Positions 54,246-62,555 of a DNA stretch of 64,000 nt are shown in pieces. The position numbers were made by a program, and so were the translations under genes. The stretch is from positions 8,370,001 through 8,434,000 of the forward strand of contig NZ_CP109190.1 of assembly GCF_041438805.1 (NCBI RefSeq). The letters are read 5' to 3'. The notes beneath the pieces are model-generated. The model ran no database searches. It saw only the letters and a program-made list of their open reading frames with translations, and had not been told where the DNA came from. Within the stretch, counting starts at the first letter, position 1. The number at the start of each line of letters is the position of its first letter. Source of the stretch: Streptomyces sp. NBC_01707 (GTDB lineage Bacteria > Actinomycetota > Actinomycetes > Streptomycetales > Streptomycetaceae).

Positions 54246-54265
54246 AGAACTCCATTCGGTTCTGG
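54246..54265 (-). promoter_or_regulatory. Degenerate TetR-type site upstream of DHA2 transporter
   Basis: TAGAACTCCATTCGG matches TAGAR-N5-TTCTA at 8 of 10 arm positions, and an AGAAC-N8-GTTCT repeat (54247-54264) overlaps it. Weaker than sites A and B. Confidence 0.4.
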
Positions 54266-54284
54266 GTGTCATGAAGGAACCCGG

Positions 54285-54309
54285 CAAGGACCGGGGCCGG
54301 GTCCTTGCG
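54285..54309 (-). terminator. Terminator hairpin of NHLM export operon
   Basis: GCAAGGACC/GGTCCTTGC, a 9-bp perfect stem with 7-nt loop, about 200 bp beyond the stop of the last export gene. The remainder of the 302-bp gap 54206-54507 shows no gene. Confidence 0.55.
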
Positions 54310-54507
54310 GCTCGAGCGCACCGTGACGCCCGCCGACCGGGGCGGTGGGCGGGGCGGCGGCAGGGTGGGACCTTTCGTGGCCCACGTCGAGCCGCAGGAT
54401 GCGGGGTTACCGAGGCTGCGGCGAAGAGCTTCGGAAACCCTGAGCCGTGTCGGACAGATCCCGTCGGGCGCCGGGCGCGATCTGTGGGACGCGACCCAGG
54501 GCGAAGT

Positions 54508-57378
54508 TCAGCGCATCTGACGCCGGACCAGCTCGTGGAGCCGGCCGTTGGTGTCCGCGAGAAGTTCGGCGGGCGGTCCCTGCTGGACGACACGGCCGTC
54601 CGACATGACGATCACCCGGTCGGCGTCCAGGACCGTGGAGAGCCGATGGGCGATCACCACGCGTGTGGCGTTCAGCGAGCGGGTGCTTTCGATCACGATG
54701 CGCTGTGTCTCGTTGTCGAGCGCACTGGTGGCCTCGTCGAAGAACAGGATGCGCGGACGCCGCACCAGGGCCTGGGCGATCATCAGGCGCTGGCGCTGGC
54801 CGCCGGAGATGGAGCCGCCACCGGCGATCATGGTGTGCAGACCCATCGGCATGCGCTTGATGTCCTCGGCCAGGCCCGCCATCGCGGCGGCTTCCCAGGC
54901 CTCTTCCTGGGTGAAGACCTCGGCGCCGCAGATGCAGTCCAGGATCGATCCGGTGAAGGGCTGGGCGTTCTGCAGGACGACCCCGCAGCTGCGGCGCACG
55001 GCCGCCTGGTCGAGGGAGGCCAGGTCCTGGCCGTCGTAGAGCACACTGCCCGACACCGGTTTGTCGAAGCCGATGAGCAGCCTCAGCAGCGTCGACTTGC
55101 CGCAGCCGCTGGGGCCGACGATCGCCACGAACTCGCCGGGGCGCACCTGCAGGGACACATCGTCCAGGACGAGCGGACCGTCATCGGTGTACCGGAAGGA
55201 GAGATTGCGTGCCTCGATCTCCCCGGACAGGACGCCCGGCTGGGTGCTGGCTCCGCGTACCTCGGGGGCTTCGTCGAGCACCGGCTTGATCTGCTCGAAC
55301 ATGGGCAGGACCGCGGCAGCGGAGACGAAGGCACCCGTGAGCTGGGTGATGGACGTCAGCAGCATGGTCACGGACGTGTTGAAGGTCAGGAACGCCCCGG
55401 CCGACATCGACCCGCGGGCCGGGCCCGCCAGCAGAACGAACATGGCCAACGAACACAGCGGCAGATACACCGCGTTGAGGACGGTCGTCAGATTCTTGAT
55501 CCGGCCCGCGCGCTGCTGCAGTTCGCGGCTCCGCGCGAACTCTCCCGCCCACGCCGCGTAAGCGAAGCTCTCCGCCGCGGCGACCCGCAGTTTGGGCAGT
55601 CCCCGCAGTGTCTGGAACGCCTGGTTGTTGAGCTTGTTGCCGAGCTCGACCAGCCGGCGCTGCCACCGCAGCTCCCACAGCCCCATGGTGAGGAACACCA
55701 CGGCTATGACGATCAGCATCGCGATCGCCGTGAACGCCAGCGGGATGCTGAAACAGAACAGGAGGACAAGGTTCATCGCCCCGACGGTGCCCGCCTGCAC
55801 GGCGATCGGACCGATGCCGGACAACACCCTGCGGATGGCGCTGATGCCCATCGCAGCGCTCGCCAGCTCACCCGTGGAACGCTCGGTGAAGAATTTTGTC
55901 GGCAGTCGCAACAACCGGTCCCACACGGCAGGTTGGAGCGTGCTCTCGATGCGTCCTTCCATGCGCAGGATGGTGAGGTTCTGCATCAGCATGAAGACGG
56001 CCGAGACGATGCTCGTGACGATGACGGCCAGCGAGACCTGCACGATGAGGCTGTTCTCGGCGTTGGGTACGTAGACGCCGAGCACCTGTCCCGTCGCGAT
56101 CGGCACCAGCGCGCCGAGGGCGACCGTCACCACTCCCGCCAGCGCCAGGTTGCGCATGTCGGGCCGGGTTCCGCGCAGACTGAACCGCAGCAGCTGCCAC
56201 TTGCCCATGGGCCGCTCCGGCAGCGGACGGTAGAACATGACCGCACGCTGTTCGAACTCTTCCGCATTGGCCGCGTCGACGCGGGTGCGGCGGCCGGTCA
56301 CCGGGTTCACCGCGTCGTACCCGCCGCGGCGCCACAGCAGGGCGACCGGCGCTCCGCTCGCGGCCCGGTGTCCCACCAGGGGCCCGGTGTTCTCGCGCCA
56401 CCAGCGGCGGTCGAGCCGGACCGGGCGCGTACGGATCCGCGAGCCGACGGCCACACGCTCGACCGGATCGATCCGGTCGCTCACCACACCGCTCTTCGAC
56501 GGCTCCGCGAGCGTGATCCCGGCCGCCTCGGCCACGAGCCGGCACGCGGCGTACGTCGCGTCGTCGCTCGCGCCCGCCGCACGCGAAGAAGCCCTCCGGG
56601 ACCGGCCGATGGAGGAGACCAGCGTCCGGTCGGCCTCGTCGCGGACGGCTTCGCCGGCCTTGATGCCGGCCGCCGTGCGGTCCTCGTGTGCGAGCTCCAT
56701 CCTTTCGATCCAGCGGTCCAGCGCTGACAGCAGGCGGTACTGCTGGTTCACCATGGCCTGCCACAGCGTGCCGTCGACGAGCAGATCGCCTGCCGCCTCC
56801 GCGCTGTACGCGGCGCCGTACTGCACGCTTCCGGGAGATACCGGCAGCCACAGGATGTCGTCGTCCGCCACCGTTTCGTCGACGGTCGTCCGGCCGTCCA
56901 GCGGGGCCTCGAACAGGACCTGCCTGCTGCGCCCGACGCCCAGCGCCACGGCGTGCTCCAGCAGGCTCAGAGCCGTGTCCCCGGTGTCGTACCAGCTGGG
57001 GTACTGGCCGCCGTAGGCCGCCGTGTCCACGTACTCCGGCCGGTACAGCTCGCGCAGCGGGATGCGGCGCAGCACGCACTCCTGCAGAGGCCTGCCGATC
57101 AGTGTGTGCCGCGGTCCCTCGACGGGGCCCAGCAGCAGCGTCCCGGGTTCCAGCCGGCCGAGGAAGTGCCAGTGGCCCTGTTCCGCCGCGTCGACCGCGA
57201 ACAGGTCCAGGGCGCCGCCCACGACGAGCCACAGCACCTGCGGCCCCTCCAGCGACAGCCTGCGCAGACCGTGGCAGTCGACCTGTTCGCCGAGCCCTCC
57301 CAGGGCGCCGATGACCGCGTCGTGCTCTGCGGGGGACGGGTGCGAGCCCGCGCCCTCGAGATGGTGAACGGATGTCAC
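54508..57378 (-). CDS. NHLM-type bacteriocin system ABC transporter, permease/ATP-binding protein
   Basis: A 956-aa protein of the second ABC component of NHLM peptide export systems: a long N-terminal cytoplasmic region (about 1-400, cyclic-nucleotide-binding-like start, no peptidase), a six-helix ABC membrane domain (about 420-700) and an ATPase with Walker A GPSGCGKST (about 752), signature ISGGQRQR (about 857) and Walker B ILFFDEATS. It works with the peptidase-ABC protein encoded 1 bp upstream to move a peptide across the membrane. GTG start with AAGGAG upstream, inside the end of the previous gene. Last gene of the operon. Confidence 0.92.
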   Translation of the reverse strand: MTSVHHLEGAGSHPSPAEHDAVIGALGGLGEQVDCHGLRRLSLEGPQVLWLVVGGALDLFAVDAAEQGHWHFLGRLEPGTLLLGPVEGPRHTLIGRPLQECVLRRIPLRELYRPEYVDTAAYGGQYPSWYDTGDTALSLLEHAVALGVGRSRQVLFEAPLDGRTTVDETVADDDILWLPVSPGSVQYGAAYSAEAAGDLLVDGTLWQAMVNQQYRLLSALDRWIERMELAHEDRTAAGIKAGEAVRDEADRTLVSSIGRSRRASSRAAGASDDATYAACRLVAEAAGITLAEPSKSGVVSDRIDPVERVAVGSRIRTRPVRLDRRWWRENTGPLVGHRAASGAPVALLWRRGGYDAVNPVTGRRTRVDAANAEEFEQRAVMFYRPLPERPMGKWQLLRFSLRGTRPDMRNLALAGVVTVALGALVPIATGQVLGVYVPNAENSLIVQVSLAVIVTSIVSAVFMLMQNLTILRMEGRIESTLQPAVWDRLLRLPTKFFTERSTGELASAAMGISAIRRVLSGIGPIAVQAGTVGAMNLVLLFCFSIPLAFTAIAMLIVIAVVFLTMGLWELRWQRRLVELGNKLNNQAFQTLRGLPKLRVAAAESFAYAAWAGEFARSRELQQRAGRIKNLTTVLNAVYLPLCSLAMFVLLAGPARGSMSAGAFLTFNTSVTMLLTSITQLTGAFVSAAAVLPMFEQIKPVLDEAPEVRGASTQPGVLSGEIEARNLSFRYTDDGPLVLDDVSLQVRPGEFVAIVGPSGCGKSTLLRLLIGFDKPVSGSVLYDGQDLASLDQAAVRRSCGVVLQNAQPFTGSILDCICGAEVFTQEEAWEAAAMAGLAEDIKRMPMGLHTMIAGGGSISGGQRQRLMIAQALVRRPRILFFDEATSALDNETQRIVIESTRSLNATRVVIAHRLSTVLDADRVIVMSDGRVVQQGPPAELLADTNGRLHELVRRQMR

Positions 57379-57379
57379 C

Positions 57380-59659
57380 TCAGTGCTCCTTGACCAGCTC
57401 GGCGTACGGGCCTCCGGCAGCGACCAGGTCCTCGTGCCGGCCCCGTTCCACGACGGAGCCGTGGTCGAGGACCACGATCTCGTCGCTGTCGCGCACCGTG
57501 CTCAGCCGGTGCGCGATCACGACACAGGCGCAGCCGCGCCGCCGCAGGTTGTCGATGATGATCTGCTCGGTCTCCGCGTCCAGGGCGCTGGTCACCTCGT
57601 CGAGAACGAGGATGCTCGGCCGGCGGACAAGCGCCCGGGCGATCTCCAGACGCTGCCGCTGCCCGCCGGAGAAGTTCCGGCCGTCCTGCTCCACCCGGCT
57701 GTGAATCCCGCCGGGGCGGCGGGCGACGACCTCGTACAGGGCGGCGTCCTCCAGGGCGGCGACGACGGCGTCGTCCGGGACCGAAGGGTCCCACAGCGCC
57801 ACGTTGTCCCGCACGGTGCCCTCGAAGAGGAAGATGTCCTGGTCGACGAAGGAGACCGAGGCGGCCAGGGCACTGCGGGAAATGTCCTCCAGACGTTGCC
57901 CGTCCACCCGGATCGTGCCCTCCCACGGGCTGTAGAGCCCCGAGATCAGCCGGGAGACCGTCGACTTGCCGCTGCCGGATCCACCGACCAGCGCCACCTG
58001 CTGTCCCGGGCCGACGGACAGGGAGAAGCCGGTGAGCAGCGGTTTGTCGAGCGGGCTGTAGCCGAAGGTGATCTCCTCCAACGTCACATGCCCCTTGAGC
58101 CTGCGCGTGCTCGCAGCCGGTTCGGGGCGCGAGTACAGCGAGTCCACCGGGAAGTTCTCGACGTCCTTGAGACGGGCCACGTCGGCGGCGAAGTCCTGCA
58201 CTCGGCCCGCCACCGAGTTGAGCCGTGCGACCGGAGCCGTGAAGCGGGTCACCAGCGCCTGGAACGCGACGAGCAGACCGATCGAAATGTGGCCGTCGAC
58301 GGCCCGCAGCCCGCCGATCCACAGAATCAGGGCGCTGTTGAGGGTCGCGAGCGCGGGGGCGACAACACCCAGCCAGGCGCTCGGCACACCGAGGCGCTGC
58401 TGCTCCTCCAGTGTGGTCGCGTGCTGTCCCGCCCAGCGGCGGAAGTATCCGTTCTCGCCGCCGGTGGCCTTCATCGTCTCGATCAGCTGCAACCCGGTGT
58501 ACGAGGTGTTGGTCAGCCTGGCGCTGTCGGCCCGCAGCTTCTGGGCACGGGTGGCCCGCAGGCGCACGACGATGCGCATCGCCACCACGTTGAGCAGCGC
58601 CAGCCCCACGCCGATGACCGTCAACTGCGGGTCGTAGATCCACAGCAGGGCGGCATAGAGCAGGACGACGACTCCGTCCACGCCGACCGCTGTGAGGTCG
58701 CGGGCCAGGGTCTCGGCCACGACATCGTTGGACTGCAGTCGCTGGACGAGATCCGCAGGGCTGCGCTGGGAGAAGAAGGTGACCGGCAGCCTGAGCAGAT
58801 GCCGGAAGAAACGGGCACTGCTGAGCGTGGACGAGATGATGCGACCGCGCAGCAGGTTCGCCTGCTGCAGCCAGGTCAGCACGACGGTGAGCGCCACCAT
58901 GGTGCCCATGGCCGCGAACAGGACGCTCAGCAACGAGGTCTGATCACCGATCAGGAACATGTCGATGTACGCACGGCTCAGTGCGGGCAGCGTCGCGCCG
59001 ACGGCCACGAGCAGCAGGCTCGCGAGCAGCGCGGCCAGCATCGTGCCCGAGGTGCCGCGCAGCCGCGCCGGCAGGGCGCGCATGATCCCGGGCTTCCTGC
59101 CTCCGCGGCGGAACCCGTCGCCGGGCTCGAGCACCAGTACGACGCCGGTGAAGCTGGTGTCGAAATCCTCGGCCGACACGAAACGGCGACCCTTGTCCGG
59201 GTCGTTGATGTGCACGCCGCGCCGTCCGAAGCGGCGGCCCATGCCGTCGTACACGACGTAGTGGTTGAACTCCCAGAAGAGGATGGCCGGTGCCTGCACC
59301 TCGGCGAGGGCCGCGGGTTCCATCTGCATGCCCTTGGCCTGCAGCCCGTAACTACGCGCCGCCTTGAGAACATTGCTGGCCCGCGATCCGTCGCGCGAGA
59401 CGCCGCAGGCGATGCGCAGCTCCTCCAGCGGTACATGACGGCCGTGGTGACCGAGCACCATGGCCAGCGAGGCAGCACCGCACTCCAGTGCCTCCATCTG
59501 GAGCACGGTGGGGCTGCGTACGGTCCTGGCCTTCTTGCCCTTCGGTGCCGAGGGCCGCGGCCCCGAACGCCGCCTGCTGCCGGGTGCGTCCGGCCGGTGC
59601 CGGCCGCGGCCGGAAGGCGGGAGTTGCGGTGCGGCGGGAGAGGTGCGCGGTGCGGTCAC
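57380..59659 (-). CDS. NHLM-type peptidase-containing ABC exporter (C39 domain)
   Basis: A 759-aa exporter. After a basic, Pro-rich start (residues 1-48) comes a C39 double-glycine peptidase with Gln54, Cys60 (LQMEALECGAASLAMVL), His133 (FNHYVVYDG) and Asp153 (INDPDKG). It is followed by a six-helix membrane domain (FFSQRSPADLVQRLQSNDVVAETL region) and an ATPase with GGSGSGKST (about 560), FSGGQRQR (about 664) and VLDEVTSALD. It should cut the precursor after Gly-Gly and export the core. GTG 59659 overlaps the adaptor stop by 4 nt (GTGA); a longer frame to 59761 is unlikely. Confidence 0.93.
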   Translation of the reverse strand: MTAPRTSPAAPQLPPSGRGRHRPDAPGSRRRSGPRPSAPKGKKARTVRSPTVLQMEALECGAASLAMVLGHHGRHVPLEELRIACGVSRDGSRASNVLKAARSYGLQAKGMQMEPAALAEVQAPAILFWEFNHYVVYDGMGRRFGRRGVHINDPDKGRRFVSAEDFDTSFTGVVLVLEPGDGFRRGGRKPGIMRALPARLRGTSGTMLAALLASLLLVAVGATLPALSRAYIDMFLIGDQTSLLSVLFAAMGTMVALTVVLTWLQQANLLRGRIISSTLSSARFFRHLLRLPVTFFSQRSPADLVQRLQSNDVVAETLARDLTAVGVDGVVVLLYAALLWIYDPQLTVIGVGLALLNVVAMRIVVRLRATRAQKLRADSARLTNTSYTGLQLIETMKATGGENGYFRRWAGQHATTLEEQQRLGVPSAWLGVVAPALATLNSALILWIGGLRAVDGHISIGLLVAFQALVTRFTAPVARLNSVAGRVQDFAADVARLKDVENFPVDSLYSRPEPAASTRRLKGHVTLEEITFGYSPLDKPLLTGFSLSVGPGQQVALVGGSGSGKSTVSRLISGLYSPWEGTIRVDGQRLEDISRSALAASVSFVDQDIFLFEGTVRDNVALWDPSVPDDAVVAALEDAALYEVVARRPGGIHSRVEQDGRNFSGGQRQRLEIARALVRRPSILVLDEVTSALDAETEQIIIDNLRRRGCACVVIAHRLSTVRDSDEIVVLDHGSVVERGRHEDLVAAGGPYAELVKEH

Positions 59660-60462
59660 GGGAGCAGCCAATCGATCGGACGCTGGTCGGCCAGGTGGAC
59701 GGCGCCGGTGGCCAGGGTCATGGAGTCGATCGCGTACGGAGGGCCCTGGGCCGACGACCACCGGTAGCCGGACTCCGTGGCGGACGACCGGTCGAGTCGC
59801 ACCAGAACCGCGACCGGCCGGCCGTGCTGCGAGAACTGCTCGCCCAGTTGCCCGTCGCCGAGAAAGGCACTGATCTGCCGGGGTGTCTGTGAGTTCCTGC
59901 CGACCGCGGCCACCCGGCCGCGCAGCACTCCGTACTTCTGGGCCGGCACCGACTGGGCGGTGAGATCCACGGAGGCACCCACGGTGATGCCAGGGCCGCT
60001 GTCGCCCGGCACGTAGAGCATCACCATCAGGGGGTCGTCGGCGCCACGGGTCCGCTCCACGCTCGCCACGTCCGCCCCGGTGGTGACCACCGCTCCGATC
60101 GAGGCCGTCAGAGCGGTCACCCGTCCTGCGGCGATCGTGCGAACGACCCGGTCTCCCTGTTCGGTACGGACCTTGAGTAGCGGTGCGTCGGCGGGCAGGG
60201 TCTCGCCTTCCTTGGCGAGTACGGCGGTGACCTGTCCCGCGACGGGGCTCTGCAGGATGTAACTGCCCTGCGCGTGAGTGAAGATGCCGGGCGCCCGGAG
60301 TGTGGACGAGACGGTGCCGGTCACCGCCCAGAAGCCGGCGGCGGCCATGACGAGCACGGTGACGCCGAGGGCGAGCCGGCCCTGCGGGCGTGCGAAGCGC
60401 ACCGGCAGGTCGAGTTCCTCCGGCGACTGCAGCTTGGAAAGGGCCTGTTGGCGGAACTGCAC
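59656..60462 (-). CDS. NHLM-type HlyD-like secretion adaptor
   Basis: A 268-aa periplasmic-adaptor-like protein: short basic start, one N-terminal transmembrane helix (LALGVTVLVMAAAGFWAVTG), a biotinyl-lipoyl-like barrel with YILQSPVAGQVTAVLAKEGETLPADAPLLKV, and a beta-rich C-terminus (VMLYVPGDSGPGITVGASVDLTAQSVP). It fits the adaptor of NHLM bacteriocin systems, extending the ABC exporter outside the membrane. GTG start. It follows the precursor gene after a 73-bp gap that holds a strong hairpin. Confidence 0.9.
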   Translation of the reverse strand: MQFRQQALSKLQSPEELDLPVRFARPQGRLALGVTVLVMAAAGFWAVTGTVSSTLRAPGIFTHAQGSYILQSPVAGQVTAVLAKEGETLPADAPLLKVRTEQGDRVVRTIAAGRVTALTASIGAVVTTGADVASVERTRGADDPLMVMLYVPGDSGPGITVGASVDLTAQSVPAQKYGVLRGRVAAVGRNSQTPRQISAFLGDGQLGEQFSQHGRPVAVLVRLDRSSATESGYRWSSAQGPPYAIDSMTLATGAVHLADQRPIDWLLP

Positions 60463-60493
60463 GGAACTCTTCCCTCGCTGTCAGATGTGAGCA

Positions 60494-60527
60494 GTGAGCC
60501 CCGGAACCATGAGGTTCCGGGGCTCAC
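60494..60527 (-). terminator. Hairpin between precursor peptide and export genes
   Basis: A perfect 15-bp stem (60494-60508 with 60513-60527) and ATGA loop in the gap between precursor stop and adaptor start, no T tract. In peptide operons such a hairpin acts as partial terminator and mRNA stabiliser, giving more precursor than exporter message. It could also be a full stop with a separate export promoter, but none is visible. Confidence 0.8.
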
Positions 60528-60535
60528 GGGCCGTC

Positions 60536-60763
60536 TCAGAGACCGGCGATGAGACCGGTGGCCAGGCCGCTGACGGCACCGGTGTTCACACCGGTGGTCG
60601 AGGTGACGATGCCGGTGACCGAGCCCACGACGCCGGAGACCGGGGCCACGGAGTCGACGGTGCCCGTGACGTTGCCGAGCAGGCCGCCGACGAGACCGCC
60701 GGACACGTTGTCGAGGTCGTTGTCGGAAATCTCGAGGGTCTCGACCTGGGGGGTGTGGTTCAT
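60536..60763 (-). CDS. Double-glycine precursor of Gly-zipper, Cys-free secreted peptide
   Basis: A 75-aa peptide. Leader (1-23): acidic, ISDNDLDNVSGG, ending in the GG cleavage motif for C39 peptidases with hydrophobic Leu17 and Val20 in the usual register. Predicted core (24-75, 52 aa): 12 Gly, 11 Val, 8 Thr, 6 Leu, 5 Ser, one Asp, no Cys, Lys, Arg or aromatic residue. Glycines stand every fourth residue at 26/30/34 and 58/62/66/70/74, a glycine-zipper pattern for close helix packing in membranes. The lack of Cys rules out lanthionine or disulfide forms, and no modifying enzyme is adjacent. Probably a class II-like bacteriocin or surface peptide exported by the genes downstream. Ribosome-binding site weak (AAAGG 12 nt upstream). 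Confidence 0.85.
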   Translation of the reverse strand: MNHTPQVETLEISDNDLDNVSGGLVGGLLGNVTGTVDSVAPVSGVVGSVTGIVTSTTGVNTGAVSGLATGLIAGL

Positions 60764-61320
60764 GATGAAGGCTGCCTTTCAGCTTGGTAATTCATAGCGG
60801 TAACCCCTTGGTGTGGCCGCCGCATTGGCCAGGATCAAAGCACGTTGACGCCGTGCGCAGCTAATCGGACCGGCACTGATCAGGGGTTCTTCATGCAATG
60901 AATTAGCGCTGCGTGCAGATGTGTTCATGAATCGACGGCGGCTTCTTCACAAGCTTCACCGTCTGAATTCTCTTTGCCTGGAAGTCCATTTACTTCAACT
61001 GGGACACTCCTGTTCAAACCCCCCTGCGGCTGTTCCGGGCCAGGGCGTCCAGGTGGGCCGGGGTGACCGGTCTGGGCATGAGGTGTGCAGGTTTACCGAA
61101 GGTGAGCTGAGAGGCGAAAACAGCAGGTAGGAGCGCTGCTTCGGATACGTCCCGATCGATGCGGGATGGTGCGAACCCGTACGGAGGGCCTTCGGTGGAC
61201 TGGGGAGCCGGGCCTGCCCTCGACGCTCGGGACAGGTGACAGCCTCCTGAGCCGGCGGCGCGACCGTCGTCCTCGTGACGGTGGTGGCCCGGACCCACCC
61301 CCGGCTCCATCGGTGGTTCA
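60764..61320. other. AT-richer region upstream of precursor gene
   Basis: 557 bases, clearly lower in GC than the flanks between about 60780 and 61010. It holds palindromes TTCAT-GCA-ATGAA (60890-60902) and TTCATGAA (60924-60931), which may be sites of the precursor's regulator. A minus-strand ORF of 28 codons (60989 to 60903, MDFQAKRIQTVKLVKK...) has no ribosome-binding site. A minus-strand tail reading MPRPVTPAHLDALARNSRRGV ends at 61014 and may be remnant sequence. No firm promoter hexamers were found. Confidence 0.45.
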
Positions 61321-61917
61321 CCAGGTGTCGATGAACGGGCGGCGCTCGCCTGCGTCGGCGACTGGGAGCGGCTGCTCGAACACGCCCCGCTCGACCGGAT
61401 CGGCGACGGCCTCGATGCGCTCGCCGCCCGTGAATACAGGGGCGGCACCACCGGTATGCCCGAGGGCTGCGAACACACCCAGCGCCGCATGGTCTGCACG
61501 GACAACGCCATCCGCGACGCGGTCCCCGGCGGCAGCGGCGGCATAGTCTCGCTCTGCTTCCTGCCCGTCTTCACGGTTCCAGGACGGCGTCCACGATCTG
61601 CTGACCGACCCGGTCTTCTGCGGACTGCCCTTGCCCGGCGCCGACTTCATGGTCGTCGACTTCACCACCGGAGAGCCGCTGCCGCTCGGCGAAGCCGGCG
61701 AGATCGTCGTCCGCGGCCCGTCCCTCCTCACCCGCTACTGGAAATCCACCGCGGCCACCGCGGCCGTGCTGCGTGACGGCCGGCTGCACACCGGCGACAT
61801 CGGGAGCCTCGACGAGAAGGTCCCCGGGATCGAACTCCTCGACAGTTCCTGATGGCCGCCACCGGAAAGATCAAGATGGCCGAGCTTCGACCGGCGGTGG
61901 TACGCGCGGCGCAGTGA
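61321..61917 (+). pseudogene. Acyl-CoA synthetase (AMP-binding) pseudogene
   Basis: Three pieces of an AMP-dependent synthetase survive. Frame 1, 61321-61577: GDWERLLEHAP, then the P-loop-like GGTTGMPEGCEHT and CFLPVF. Frame 2, about 61583-61852: LPGADFMVVDFTTGEPLPLGEAGEIVVRGPSLLTRYW and LRDGRLHTGDIGSLDE. Frame 1, 61852-61917: the C-terminal ATGKIKMAEL with the catalytic-Lys region. Only about 200 of some 550 residues remain, with frameshifts and an in-frame stop at 61850, so it is not functional. The P-loop also has Glu for the usual Lys (MPEGC). Confidence 0.85.
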
Positions 61918-61982
61918 ACTCGGTCTACCCATCCCGGAGAACTCGCTCTGCCCTCACGGGGAAGCAGCTGCCGAGCCGGTGA

Positions 61983-62468
61983 TCAGCCGGTCGGGCCGGC
62001 CGCGGCCCGGCCCACCGATTCGACCAGTGGCAGCAGCCGGTGCGGCACTCGCTCGCGCAGCGCCACCTCCGTACGGGTCCTGACCACACCGGGCAGCTGG
62101 ATCAGCTGCTGGATCACATCCTCCAAGTGCCCGTTGTCACGGGCCACGACCCGGGTCAGCAGGTCCCCGCCGCCGGTGGTCGAGAAGGCCTCGACGATCT
62201 CCGGGACGGCGGCGAGGGACTCGCCCACTTCGTCCAGATGCCCCTGGGTGACCTCCAGATGGACGAAGGCGAGCACCGGGTGGCCGAGCGCGGCGGGGGA
62301 GACGACCGGACCCGTACCGGTGATCACGCCGTTGCGCTCCAGCCGGTCGATCCGGGCCTGGAGGGTGCCCCGGGCGATGGAGAGGATCCGCGCGTACTCG
62401 CGCACGCTGGTCCGCGGCTGCTCGATGAGCAGCCGCAGGATGCGGGTGTCCAGTGCGTCCACCGCCAT
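61983..62468 (-). CDS. Lrp/AsnC family transcriptional regulator
   Basis: A 161-aa feast/famine regulator: N-terminal helix-turn-helix (DTRILRLLIEQPRTSVREYARILSIARGTLQARIDRLERNGVITG, residues 5-50) and a RAM ligand-binding domain (AFVHLEVTQGHLDEVGESLAAVPEIVEAFSTTGGGDLLTRVVARD). ATG 62468 follows GGAAGGGG by about 11 nt; the open frame to 62534 lacks homology. It lies 87 bp downstream of an amino-acid permease on the same strand and probably controls it in response to an amino acid. Confidence 0.9.
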   Translation of the reverse strand: MAVDALDTRILRLLIEQPRTSVREYARILSIARGTLQARIDRLERNGVITGTGPVVSPAALGHPVLAFVHLEVTQGHLDEVGESLAAVPEIVEAFSTTGGGDLLTRVVARDNGHLEDVIQQLIQLPGVVRTRTEVALRERVPHRLLPLVESVGRAAAGPTG

Positions 62469-62555
62469 GGTCCGATGGCCCCTTCCCGGTCGGTCGGTAC
62501 GGGCTCCGACTGTACCCATGGCCCACCGTCGCACCGTCCGGTCGTGCCACTCGTC

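Noticed and set aside
57383..59767. 794-codon plus-strand frame opposite the peptidase-ABC exporter
   Set aside because: Antisense shadow of a gene with complete catalytic motifs.
54508..60763. Lanthipeptide or nitrile-hydratase-leader RiPP cluster
   Set aside because: The precursor has no Cys and no nitrile-hydratase-like leader, and no LanM/YcaO/radical SAM gene is present.
60903..60989. Basic 28-codon ORF upstream of the peptide precursor, considered as a second peptide or regulator
   Set aside because: No Shine-Dalgarno, no GG leader, no known motif; noted only in the intergenic entry.
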